This document shows positions 8,659-17,619 of a stretch of DNA of 64,000 nt, in pieces. The translations under genes were made by a program, and so were the position numbers. The notes beneath the pieces are model-generated. The model made no database searches. It was not told the DNA's origin and was given only the letters and a program-made list of their open reading frames with translations. This DNA is from Runella limosa DSM 17973. GTDB lineage: Bacteria > Bacteroidota > Bacteroidia > Cytophagales > Spirosomataceae. Every line of letters begins with the position of its first letter. Position 1 is the stretch's first letter. The stretch covers positions 1 through 64,000 of the forward strand of contig NZ_KI519428.1 in NCBI RefSeq assembly GCF_000482465.1, given 5' to 3'.

Positions 8659-10965
8659 ATGAAAAAAACGCCCCATCCCGTAGAACTTACCCCCGAAAAA
8701 CTAACGGGGCTTTCGCTCGAAGCACCCAAAGAAGTGGCCGTAGGACTTCCTGCCGTAACAAGCGCAATGCGTCATGTGTTTGGCGCGATGGACGTGGGGC
8801 GGGGCGTAAAAGCCTTGTTGAACCTCAATCAAAAAGACGGTTTTGATTGCCCAAGTTGTGCTTGGCCCGACCCCGACGATGAGCGTTCGCGGATAGGGGA
8901 GTACTGCGAAAATGGTGCAAAAGCCGTTGCGGATGAAGCTACAACCAAACGCTTGACGGCCGATTTTTTTGCCAAACATTCGATTGAAGAATTGGGGACG
9001 TGGACCGATTACGAATTAGGTCAACAAGGTCGTTTGGCCGAACCACTGTTCAAGCCCAAAGGCGCGACCCATTATCAAGCCATTTCGTGGGACGAGCTTT
9101 TTTTGAAAATTGGCACGCACCTAAAAAGCCTTGCTTCTCCCGATGATGCTGTTTTTTATACCTCAGGGCGGACGAGCAATGAAGCAGCGTTTTTGTACCA
9201 ACTTTTTGTCAGGGAATTTGGTACCAACAACTTTCCAGATTGTTCCAATATGTGTCACGAGTCGAGCGGGGTAGCCCTCAACGAGACTTTAGGGATAGGA
9301 AAAGGATCGGTAAAATTGGATGATTTTTACAAAGCAGATTTAATAATTATTGCGGGCCAAAACCCAGCAACAAACCACCCTCGAATGTTGTCGGCTTTGG
9401 AAAAAGCCAAGAAAAATGGGGCAAAAATTTTGGCCATTAATCCGCTGAAAGAAACGGGGTTGGTCGCTTTTAGTAATCCGCAAACGGTAGGAGGGTTATT
9501 GGGCGAAAAAACGGCCTTGGCCGACCAGTACTTACAAGTACGTATCAATGGGGATGTTCCGTTGTTTAAGGCATTTTTAAAGTACTTGTACAAGGCCGAA
9601 AAAACGACGGGTGAGGTGTTTGATTGGCCGTTTATTCGTGAAAAAACGCAGGGTATTGAGGCACTGCTGGAAGACCTTGAAAAACATGATTTTGAACAAC
9701 TGATACGTGATAGTAGCCTACATGTCAAGGAAGTGGAAGAGGCGGCGGAATTGATAAAATCGTCCCAAAACATCATTGGGTGCTGGGCGATGGGGCTGAC
9801 GCAGCACAAAAACGCCGTAGATACCATTCGTGAGCTGGTAAATATACTTTTAGTAAAAGGGTCGATTGGGAAACCTGGCGCAGGCACTTGTCCTGTTCGG
9901 GGTCATAGCAATGTGCAAGGCGACCGCACGATGGGAATCTGGGAAGCTCCTCCGCAAGCATTTTTAGATAAAATACAAGCAACGTTTGGGTTTGACCCTC
10001 CTCGCAAACACGGCTATAACACCGTGGAGGCCATTAAGGCAATGCACGAAGAAAAAGTAGGCGTGTTTTTTGCCATGGGAGGAAACTTCCTTTCGGCGAC
10101 ACCCGATACGTCTTTTACCGCTCAAGCCCTCCGCAAGTGTCAGATTACCGCGCACGTATCTACAAAACTCAATCGTAGTCATTTGGTGACGGGTGAGGAA
10201 GCATTTATTCTGCCCTGCTTGGGACGTACAGACAAAGACTTGCAAGAAGGTGAGCCTCAGTTTGTAAGTGTCGAAAATTCGATGGGTGTCGTGCATAAAT
10301 CCATGGGTAAACTAGCGCCCGTCTCGGCACATTTGTTGAGCGAACCTGACATTGTTCGACGATTGGCAAAGGCTACCTTGGGCAATACCTCAAAAGTAAA
10401 TTGGGATTATTTGGTACAACACTATGACCATACACGGGAAGCGATTGAGCGCACGATTCCAGGTTTTGAAAATTATAATCAACGCGTGCGTCAATTAGGC
10501 GGATTTTACTTGCCTAATGGCCCTCGCCAAGGAGAGTTTAAAACCGTGAGCCAGAAGGCCATGTTTTCAATAAATAGGTATAGCCCAATTGTGTTAAGTA
10601 ATACCGAATATTTGATGATGACCATCAGGAGTCATGATCAATTTAACACAACAGTCTATGGGCTAGATGACCGTTACCGTGGAATTTTCAACGAACGGCG
10701 CGTTATCCTAATGAACCAAAATGACATCCAAAAAGCAGGGTTAGTAGCTGGCGAAAGGGTAGATTTATTCAATTATCACGGTGGCGTAACCAGAACAGCC
10801 CCTAACTTTGTCGTTGTACCGTACTCATTGCCTGAGCGTTGCGTTGCGACTTACTTTCCAGAGGCAAACACCCTCGTACCCATCAATAGTTATGCTGACC
10901 AAAGTATGACACCTACGTCTAAAGCAGTAATCATTGAGATTATCTGTAAAGAGAAGAAAGTTTGA
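8659..10965 (+). CDS. FdhF/YdeP family molybdopterin oxidoreductase
   Basis: A 768-residue cytoplasmic oxidoreductase of the formate-dehydrogenase-alpha-like group (YdeP/CbbBc type) that binds a bis-molybdopterin guanine dinucleotide cofactor. The family signatures are visible: GFDCPSCAWPD near residues 61-71 (C64, C67), CENGAKA at 83-89, TSGRTSNEAAF, SNMCHESSG, and the cofactor-binding IIAGQNPATNHPRML. The end carries the molydop_binding domain (SHDQFNTTVYG and ADQSMTPTSKAV). It lacks a Tat signal and other redox subunits nearby, and no molybdenum-cofactor or fdhD gene is in the window. YdeP is linked to acid resistance in E. coli; the substrate here is not known. The ATG at 8659 fits the usual N-terminus. 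Confidence 0.9.
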   Translation: MKKTPHPVELTPEKLTGLSLEAPKEVAVGLPAVTSAMRHVFGAMDVGRGVKALLNLNQKDGFDCPSCAWPDPDDERSRIGEYCENGAKAVADEATTKRLTADFFAKHSIEELGTWTDYELGQQGRLAEPLFKPKGATHYQAISWDELFLKIGTHLKSLASPDDAVFYTSGRTSNEAAFLYQLFVREFGTNNFPDCSNMCHESSGVALNETLGIGKGSVKLDDFYKADLIIIAGQNPATNHPRMLSALEKAKKNGAKILAINPLKETGLVAFSNPQTVGGLLGEKTALADQYLQVRINGDVPLFKAFLKYLYKAEKTTGEVFDWPFIREKTQGIEALLEDLEKHDFEQLIRDSSLHVKEVEEAAELIKSSQNIIGCWAMGLTQHKNAVDTIRELVNILLVKGSIGKPGAGTCPVRGHSNVQGDRTMGIWEAPPQAFLDKIQATFGFDPPRKHGYNTVEAIKAMHEEKVGVFFAMGGNFLSATPDTSFTAQALRKCQITAHVSTKLNRSHLVTGEEAFILPCLGRTDKDLQEGEPQFVSVENSMGVVHKSMGKLAPVSAHLLSEPDIVRRLAKATLGNTSKVNWDYLVQHYDHTREAIERTIPGFENYNQRVRQLGGFYLPNGPRQGEFKTVSQKAMFSINRYSPIVLSNTEYLMMTIRSHDQFNTTVYGLDDRYRGIFNERRVILMNQNDIQKAGLVAGERVDLFNYHGGVTRTAPNFVVVPYSLPERCVATYFPEANTLVPINSYADQSMTPTSKAVIIEIICKEKKV

Positions 10966-11157
10966 AATAACCTCATTCCTCAAAAATCATGCCATAAGCA
11001 AATTTGTCAATGGGCGGGTATCAAAGCGGTTTGTATCCCAATATTAATCGGTTTAAAGAGAGGTTGTTTATAAAAAAAAGTGCTATAATAGCCCTATAGG
11101 GTGCTTTTTTGCACGGTTTTTGATACAGGTATATCAGATTACCCCTTTATCAAAAAC

Positions 11158-14100
11158 ATGTCCCAAATGATTATACGTGTAGCAAGAATTTTGTGTGTAC
11201 TGGCATGGGTGGTTTCTTTAAAAACCAGCGCAAAGATTAATTCTGACCCATTCACTTCACCTCAACCGCACCATTATGTCGCAGATGATAATCAACGCTA
11301 CCTCTGCGTTGCTTTATTGAATACTACCGAAGGAGACGAACATGGCCTTAATGTCATACGCGAAGCCGCCAAGCAAGGTTGTAACGCCGCCATGATTACG
11401 GTACGCTGGGATGTTGTTTACCCCCAAGCGTCGAGTACGGCCAACTGGGGGCAATTCGATAACCAAGTGAAGTTGTGTAAAGAGCTAGGATTGAAGATTT
11501 TCTTTCGGATTCACTTGGCACGCTGCTGTAATCGAAACGAAGGCTTTTGGACCGAAAGCGAAGCCTCTAAAGACCAACAGGGCCGCGTGTTTAAAGAGAT
11601 TTTTAGCATGGCGCACCAGCCTTCTGTCACCAAAGCCCTCGGTTTTGTTAAAGAAGTAAGCCAAAGATATGTTTCGTATTTGCAAGAAGGGCGCGTTTTG
11701 TGCGTTGCCGCTACAACAACTACTACCCAAGAAGCGGGCTACCACTACGAAGGGTATATTCCTAATGGCAACATAGGCTATGGTGATCCTTACTTATCGT
11801 TGTATGATTATACGCCCACAATGCTTACGGGTTATCAAAGCTGGTTGGCGGCTAAATATGGCACTCTAAAAGGAATTAATGATGCTTGGAAATCTGACTA
11901 CAGTGCGATTGGTGATATTCAACCAATTACAACCGACTACAACCATCCAGAAAACAAACGTTGGTCTGATTGGTACATTTATCGACATACACTTCTAAAA
12001 AACTTTTTGGACGGGGTAAGCAGCACCGTCAAAGGAGTGAATGCTAATTATAAGGTTATCAATGATTTTGGATCAGTCCACGATGGACTAAGTTTTCGTC
12101 GTGGAACATTGGCTTTCAAGGATTTAGCTCGTAACGTTGACGGTACTAAAATCAATGATTCTCAATTTTACAATCACTATTTTAGTGCGGACGTGTTGCG
12201 CGGAAGCATGGGTGATAAGTGGATTATGAACGAAGCGTTTCGTGAACCCGATTTGTCGCAGTTTGGCATGGAGCAAATGCTAGGTCAACATTTTGAACGT
12301 GGATGTAAGCTGGTCAACGTCGTAATCAACAATACGGCTGACTTAAATTGGTTTGCCCCCATGATTAAAAGTGTAGCGACCAACTGGTTATCTAAACCCA
12401 TGACCCCCATTGTGAATAAACAAAAAATGGTGGTTAAACTGTCAGAATTGGTAAGAACTGGGAGCTACGGTATTCCAGGTTATAACAATCGTTGGGAAGA
12501 AAAACGCGTAAGCGGTCCAGTCGAAATTCAATTGGTGGAGGACTTACTGGGCGAACCAGAAGTAAATCAGCCCCCTGTGGTAAAAACCGCACTCGCAGAC
12601 TATACCATTACCGCTGGTTTTGATGCTACCTACACCATACCCGAAGGCGCATTTCAAGACCCCGATGGCAGCATTGAATCGTACGCGGTGAGCGGCCTAC
12701 CCACTGGTTTTTATTTTGACAAAAACACGATTCGTGGTAATTCGCTGACGGTGGGTACGTATAAAATTACGGTTACGGCAACCGATTTGTACGACGCTTC
12801 AACCAGCACAACGTTCAATCTTAAAGTAGTTGCCCAAAAACCTTCTACATTGGCTTTGTTTAAAGCGGGTAATTATCTGAATCGTACATTTTTACGTAAT
12901 GTAAAAGATAGAGATACCCTTAACTTTAATGACCTCAACTTCCCTACAAATTTTATATCTACACCAGATGCGTCAGCCAAAGCAGTGGTTATGAAACTGA
13001 CAGGGCCAGTTAATCAGACCCGTACCGAAACAGATGTTCCGTTTGCGTTATTTGGGGATGATGGAGGAACAACCCTAAAGCTGGGAAATTATCAACTGGT
13101 ACTTGAAGCTTATAATTCAACTTCAATCATCCCTGCCAATGGTGTAGGTCGAACGACCATTAATTTTGTAGTGGCAAATCAGCGGGTCAATCAAGCACCT
13201 ATCGTAGTGACAAAAATTACTGAGCAACAAGCCACTATCAACCGTAATTTTATCTTTATCATTCCAACCAGTACTTTTCAAGACAAAGACGGACAAATTT
13301 CAAGAATTGCTGTAACTGGACTACCATCGGGAATGGTGGCAAATAGTGGCGTAATCAGCGGAGCCCCAAAGGTAGCAGGGAGTTTTACGGTGACAGTAGA
13401 AGCATTTGACAATGAAAATGCTTCGGTCAAAACCCAATTTTTATTAAAAGTCTTCTCTGTCAATCAAAGTCCTATTGTTGTAACCACGATTCCTGACCAA
13501 GTGACGGTCGTGCAACAAGCTTATGAGTACGAAATTACACCTAACATTTTCCGTGATAATGATGGATATATTGTAAGGGTGTTGGTGCAAAATTTGCCGC
13601 AAGGAATTACGTATGCCAACAACAAACTTTCGGGGAAAGCGGTAACAGCGGGTGATTATAAAGTGACTGTGCGGGGAATTGACAATGAAAATGCCTCGGT
13701 TGAAACGTCCTTTCAGTTATCCGTTAGAAGTATTTCCTCAAACTTACCACCAGTAGCGACTACAACTTTGCCAACCCAACGGGTGGTGGTGGGTAATCCG
13801 TTTTCATATACATTGCCGCAAGGGCTTTTCCGTGACCCTGAGGGTGGAACAGTTCGGTTAGAAGTAAGTAACCTGCCATCTGGATTTGTGTATGCCAATG
13901 GGGCAATCGTGGGAACATCAAGCGTAGCGGGCGAGTATAAAATTGTGGTGCGAGGCTATGATGGCTTGGGCGCATTTGGAGAAACAACCCTCACGTTGTG
14001 GGTAACGTTGAGTAATGGAAATATTCCACCAGTAATCGTTACCCAAATCCCCGACCAAGAAGCCGTCGTTGGGGAAGCTTTTTCACTGAACATTGACTTG

Positions 14101-14937
14101 AATGGCTTCCGTGATCCTGACGGCATTTTGTTTGGTCTTTTGGTACGCAACTTGCCTCCAGGCTTGTCATTCCAAGGGGGGAGTATCGTAGGAACACCAA
14201 CAACTGCGGGTAATTATACAGTGACGGTTCGTGCCATAGATAACCAAGGAGCGATCGTTGACGAGTTTTTTGTCATCAAAGTGAGTGAAAGGACAGCTAT
14301 GACTGCCAATCTTGTTTTTAGCCTGTACAAAGCAGGAGGTTCTTCATCAAGAAGGTTTATTCGTACCCTGCGTGATGGGGACAGGATTTCACTTTCTTCT
14401 GTTCAATCCATAGCAACTTTTGTGAATATTTTTGCGGAATCAAGTCAGGCGGTGGATCGCATTGAGTTTAACATGACAGGTGCTGAGACCCAAACTTTTT
14501 CAGACGCAGCTGCTCCTTATGGATTGTTTGATGACAATGGTGGTTTTAGTGCCGAGCTGGGAACTTATAAACTAACAGCAAAAGCGATTAAGGCCAATAA
14601 GGTAATTGGGGAAGCAACGATTACATTTACGCTGATAGCTGGTAATGCCAGAATAGGCGAGGAAGAAGTAGAGGTAGCGGAAGTATGGAGTGCGTATCCG
14701 AACCCGTTTGTGTCGGTCTTAAAAATGATCTTGCCTGATACCTACAAGCCACAATTGACCACGTTTTCAATTGTAAGCCTTGGAGGATTTATGATGCCAG
14801 TGTCGCAGGTTCGTTGGCAGGGACTTGAGGCCGAATTGGAACTGACACCGTTACAGTTGACAAAAGGTACGTACCTACTTCAAACGTCGCATCCTGACAT
14901 GCCTAATAAAGTGATTAAGGTACTGAAACAAGAATAA
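11158..14937 (+). CDS. T9SS-exported glycosidase-like protein with five putative Ig/cadherin-like repeats
   Basis: About 1259 residues from the ATG at 11158 (a second ATG at 11167 is equally possible; the frame runs back to a GTG at 11101 but the signal peptide starts only here). After the signal peptide, residues about 45-450 look like a TIM-barrel glycosidase of the GH42/GH5-like kind, with NTTEGDEHGLNVIREAAKQG at the start and candidate catalytic acids E192 (TTQEAGY) and E359 (IMNEAF). Then follow repeats of about 90 residues of the He_PIG/cadherin-like type, each starting N-x-x-P-(V/I) and containing FxDxDG and GxYxVTVxAxD; I count five. Two copies of another module (ALFKAGN..., SLYKAGG..., each with LFxDxGG) flank the last four. 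The end (YPNPF... to KVIKVLKQE) is a type A T9SS sorting domain. It is therefore predicted to be exported and attached to the surface. Substrate unknown. Confidence 0.75.
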   Translation: MSQMIIRVARILCVLAWVVSLKTSAKINSDPFTSPQPHHYVADDNQRYLCVALLNTTEGDEHGLNVIREAAKQGCNAAMITVRWDVVYPQASSTANWGQFDNQVKLCKELGLKIFFRIHLARCCNRNEGFWTESEASKDQQGRVFKEIFSMAHQPSVTKALGFVKEVSQRYVSYLQEGRVLCVAATTTTTQEAGYHYEGYIPNGNIGYGDPYLSLYDYTPTMLTGYQSWLAAKYGTLKGINDAWKSDYSAIGDIQPITTDYNHPENKRWSDWYIYRHTLLKNFLDGVSSTVKGVNANYKVINDFGSVHDGLSFRRGTLAFKDLARNVDGTKINDSQFYNHYFSADVLRGSMGDKWIMNEAFREPDLSQFGMEQMLGQHFERGCKLVNVVINNTADLNWFAPMIKSVATNWLSKPMTPIVNKQKMVVKLSELVRTGSYGIPGYNNRWEEKRVSGPVEIQLVEDLLGEPEVNQPPVVKTALADYTITAGFDATYTIPEGAFQDPDGSIESYAVSGLPTGFYFDKNTIRGNSLTVGTYKITVTATDLYDASTSTTFNLKVVAQKPSTLALFKAGNYLNRTFLRNVKDRDTLNFNDLNFPTNFISTPDASAKAVVMKLTGPVNQTRTETDVPFALFGDDGGTTLKLGNYQLVLEAYNSTSIIPANGVGRTTINFVVANQRVNQAPIVVTKITEQQATINRNFIFIIPTSTFQDKDGQISRIAVTGLPSGMVANSGVISGAPKVAGSFTVTVEAFDNENASVKTQFLLKVFSVNQSPIVVTTIPDQVTVVQQAYEYEITPNIFRDNDGYIVRVLVQNLPQGITYANNKLSGKAVTAGDYKVTVRGIDNENASVETSFQLSVRSISSNLPPVATTTLPTQRVVVGNPFSYTLPQGLFRDPEGGTVRLEVSNLPSGFVYANGAIVGTSSVAGEYKIVVRGYDGLGAFGETTLTLWVTLSNGNIPPVIVTQIPDQEAVVGEAFSLNIDLNGFRDPDGILFGLLVRNLPPGLSFQGGSIVGTPTTAGNYTVTVRAIDNQGAIVDEFFVIKVSERTAMTANLVFSLYKAGGSSSRRFIRTLRDGDRISLSSVQSIATFVNIFAESSQAVDRIEFNMTGAETQTFSDAAAPYGLFDDNGGFSAELGTYKLTAKAIKANKVIGEATITFTLIAGNARIGEEEVEVAEVWSAYPNPFVSVLKMILPDTYKPQLTTFSIVSLGGFMMPVSQVRWQGLEAELELTPLQLTKGTYLLQTSHPDMPNKVIKVLKQE

Positions 14938-14969
14938 AAGCACAGCGTCAATTACCCTACAATGAAAAA

Positions 14970-15009
14970 TTCCCCGTCAACCAAGCAAATTTGCAAAGGT
15001 GACGGGGAA
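14970..15009. terminator. bidirectional stem-loop between convergent genes
   Basis: TTCCCCGTCA at 14970-14979 pairs with TGACGGGGAA at 15000-15009, with A-rich sequence before and T-rich sequence after. It can terminate both the + strand glycosidase-like gene and the − strand oxidoreductase gene. Confidence 0.75.
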
Positions 15010-15032
15010 AATTATTTTAGGACGAAGCCTGA

Positions 15033-16379
15033 TTAAACGGCAATGGTTTTACCAGGAACTGCAACAGGATAGAACCCATCAGCAAGTGGTAAGATTTTTG
15101 GTTTGGCATCCCACGCAATTTGGTCAGGGAAAAGGCTAATGTTTGAGTTGAGGGCTTCTTCCCATTTTACCAACTTACCAGAATACGTAGCCATACGACC
15201 CATGATGGAAGTAAGGGTGCTTTTTGCTCCGTTTTCGGCATCGGCAAATTTGTATTCACCTTTGGCAATGGCGGCAAAAAGCTCATCGTGCTCTACTTGA
15301 TATGGGTTACGGTCGCCTTTGCCTTCGTGGGCATAAATGACTTTTCCGCCTTGGTATGACTTCAAAACCGTGTTGTTGCCATTGAAGCTGTCGATGCGGC
15401 CTGTGGTGCCCAAAAACTGCTCATCTACTTTACTAAATGTTCCTTCATAGTGGCGGCATTGGCTGTTGATGAGCGTTCCGTCAGCGTAAGTGAAGTCCAC
15501 GATATGGTGGTCGAAAATTTCACCAAATTCTTTTCCGTTACGGATTTGTCGCCCACCCGTACCTTGGGCCGATACAGGATAGCCTTGTTTTGCCCAGTTC
15601 GCTACGTCGATGTTGTGAACGTGTTGCTCGGTAATGTGGTCGCCACACAACCAGTTGAAATAGTACCAGTTACGCATTTGGTATTCCATTTCAGTTTGAT
15701 TCGGTTTGCGAGGGTGATTCCATACGCCACCCGAAACCCAATACACACTTCCACCGACGATATCGCCAATTTTTCCGTCGTGAATGCGGTTCATTGCTTC
15801 ACGGTAATTGCGTTGATAGTGACGTTGAAGCCCAACTACTACGTTCAATTTTTTGCGTTTTGCTTCTTCAGCCACTGCAAGTACTTTACGAATACCTGGC
15901 GCGTCGGTAGCCACAGGTTTTTCCATAAATACGTGCTTATTTTGGCGAATGGCTTCTTCAAAGTGCATTGGACGGAAACCTGGAGGCGTGGCTAAAATGA
16001 CCACATCTGCCAAGGCGATAGCCTGTTTGTAACCGTCAAAGCCCACAAACATCCGCTCTTTTGGTACATCAATTTTTGATTTAACATCAATCTCTGCCCC
16101 AGCATCATCTTTGTATTTGCGTTTGGTCAAGGCGGTGTATGCGTCGTCCAAGCGATCTTGGAACGCATCTGCCATGGCTACGATTTTTACATTTTGTTTG
16201 GTGCTAAGGGCTTGGGCAGCTGCACCCGTTCCGCGACCACCACAACCAACAAGGGCGATTTTGATGGTATCATCATTTGACGAATGAAATCCGTATGAAG
16301 CAAAAGGTAGGCTACTTAATAAAGCACCTCCTGTTAATAAACTAGACGATTTGAGAAACTCTCGGCGATTAGTTTCCAT
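15033..16379 (-). CDS. Tat-exported Gfo/Idh/MocA family oxidoreductase
   Basis: A 448-residue NAD(P)-dependent oxidoreductase that acts outside the cytoplasm. The N-terminus has a twin-arginine signal (NRREFLKSSS, R5 and R6, then a hydrophobic stretch). A Rossmann fold follows, with KIALVGCGGRGTGAA as the nucleotide-binding loop, and the EKPVATD motif, whose Lys is conserved in the family. The C-terminal part holds the substrate-binding domain (HVHNIDVANW, HHIVDFTYADG). Secreted members include GH109-like enzymes and many sugar or inositol dehydrogenases of Bacteroidota. The substrate cannot be told from sequence. It is followed on the same strand, upstream, by the formylglycine-enzyme-like gene, but a stem-loop separates them. 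Confidence 0.88.
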   Translation of the reverse strand: METNRREFLKSSSLLTGGALLSSLPFASYGFHSSNDDTIKIALVGCGGRGTGAAAQALSTKQNVKIVAMADAFQDRLDDAYTALTKRKYKDDAGAEIDVKSKIDVPKERMFVGFDGYKQAIALADVVILATPPGFRPMHFEEAIRQNKHVFMEKPVATDAPGIRKVLAVAEEAKRKKLNVVVGLQRHYQRNYREAMNRIHDGKIGDIVGGSVYWVSGGVWNHPRKPNQTEMEYQMRNWYYFNWLCGDHITEQHVHNIDVANWAKQGYPVSAQGTGGRQIRNGKEFGEIFDHHIVDFTYADGTLINSQCRHYEGTFSKVDEQFLGTTGRIDSFNGNNTVLKSYQGGKVIYAHEGKGDRNPYQVEHDELFAAIAKGEYKFADAENGAKSTLTSIMGRMATYSGKLVKWEEALNSNISLFPDQIAWDAKPKILPLADGFYPVAVPGKTIAV

Positions 16380-16480
16380 TTTTAGAAAAGAGTTTAAGTT
16401 GGAAATTGTGGATGTCGTTGATTTAGCGACCTAAAATCAATGTGTCTATCAGCCTATTAAAGGGGCCAAAAAGCAAAAAC

Positions 16481-16507
16481 TACCCGTAAAGAATGAATCT
16501 ACGGGTA
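16481..16507. terminator. bidirectional stem-loop
   Basis: TACCCGTA at 16481-16488 pairs with TACGGGTA at 16500-16507, with A-rich sequence on the left side and a T run on the right. It lies just after the stop of the − strand gene 16535-17527 and separates it from the oxidoreductase gene. Confidence 0.65.
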
Positions 16508-16534
16508 ATTTTTATGTTGAAGGTCAAATACTTA

Positions 16535-17527
16535 TTAATAGTCCTCAATCAAAGGCGGGTTGTAGTAAGCGGCGATTTCTTCTTTTGAAGGAGTTTTAAC
16601 GGGACGCACTACGCGAAAACCAACGAATGAAGCGCTGGTCATCCACCACTCACTTTTTGGACTTTGCGGGTCAATAATTTTCCAATCAGGAACCGACGGG
16701 ATGCGGGTGGCACTGCGGCACACACTTGCATCATCATCCCACGAACCACCCCGAACCGACGTTGGATACAATTCGGTTACTTTCAAAAACGCTTCCTTGG
16801 CTTGGCCGCCCGCTTTTTTGGCATAATAATCTTTGGCGTATTGGTCGAGTGTCCACTCCATCACGTTTCCGTGCATGTCGTGCAGTCCCCATGGATTAGG
16901 CTTTTTTGTACCCGTTTTTTTGTACCCACCTCCGCTGTTGGCTTTGTACCAAGCGTATTCATCTAGTAGTTTTTGGTCATCCCCAAACGAGTAGGCTGTA
17001 GTGGTACCCGCACGGCAAGCGTATTCCCATTCGGCTTCGGTAGGAAGGCGGTAAAACACCCCTGTTTTTTCGTAAAGCCATTTGCAAAAATAAATCGCTG
17101 CGTATTGGGTCATGTTGACAGCGGGATAACCGCCGCCGCGCCCCATTCCAAATGACATATCAACGTAAGCAGCACTTGGGCGCGTACTTCCATCGGTTTT
17201 GGGCAGGCTGTTTTCTGGGTCAGGAAAACGTTTTGCCATTTCAATTTCGATATTTTTGGTGGTAAAAAGATCATAGAAATCCCAAGGAATTTCGTACTTA
17301 CCCATCCAAAAAGGCTCAATTTTTACTTTGTGCTGAGGACCTTCGTCTTCTTTACGGTCTTTTTCTTTGGCAGGACTACCCATCATAAAATCGCCACCTT
17401 TGATGGCAACCATATCGTATTTAATGTTACTTCCCGAAATGGCTTGCGCGTAGTTCTCGAATTTCTGCTGGGCAAAGGCCGTTCCGCAGAAAGCACAAAG
17501 AAGGAGTGTTTTTTTTACGAACTGCAT
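16535..17527 (-). CDS. secreted formylglycine-generating-enzyme (SUMF1) domain protein
   Basis: A 330-residue protein with a signal peptide (ends near TAFAQQ) and a full FGE-sulfatase fold. Visible blocks are GGDFMMGSP, PFWMGKYEIPW, VNMTQYAAIYFCKWL, RLPTEAEWEYACRAGT, NPWGLHDMHGNVMEWT, VRGGSW and FVGFRVVR. True formylglycine-generating enzymes convert a Cys of sulfatases to formylglycine and need a Cys pair near the C-terminus; I see only one Cys (SVCRSATR) in that part, so this is more likely one of the many non-catalytic or differently acting family members. No sulfatase gene is in the window. Domain assignment is sure, function is not. Confidence 0.88.
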   Translation of the reverse strand: MQFVKKTLLLCAFCGTAFAQQKFENYAQAISGSNIKYDMVAIKGGDFMMGSPAKEKDRKEDEGPQHKVKIEPFWMGKYEIPWDFYDLFTTKNIEIEMAKRFPDPENSLPKTDGSTRPSAAYVDMSFGMGRGGGYPAVNMTQYAAIYFCKWLYEKTGVFYRLPTEAEWEYACRAGTTTAYSFGDDQKLLDEYAWYKANSGGGYKKTGTKKPNPWGLHDMHGNVMEWTLDQYAKDYYAKKAGGQAKEAFLKVTELYPTSVRGGSWDDDASVCRSATRIPSVPDWKIIDPQSPKSEWWMTSASFVGFRVVRPVKTPSKEEIAAYYNPPLIEDY

Positions 17528-17619
17528 TGATGTTTTGATAATAGAAATGAGCTAAAAAAGATTAGAGCCCGAAAGATACCGCAATCCAATGATTTTCACG
17601 AATAGAGCGCCAAAGATTT

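Noticed and set aside
11092-11101. Ten-base palindrome CCCTATAGGG before the glycosidase-like gene
   Set aside because: Short and single; palindromes of this size are expected by chance. Kept out of the feature list.
11101-11157. Extended N-terminus of the glycosidase-like protein from a GTG at 11101
   Set aside because: The signal peptide clearly starts at 11158 or 11167; the extra residues are not signal-like.
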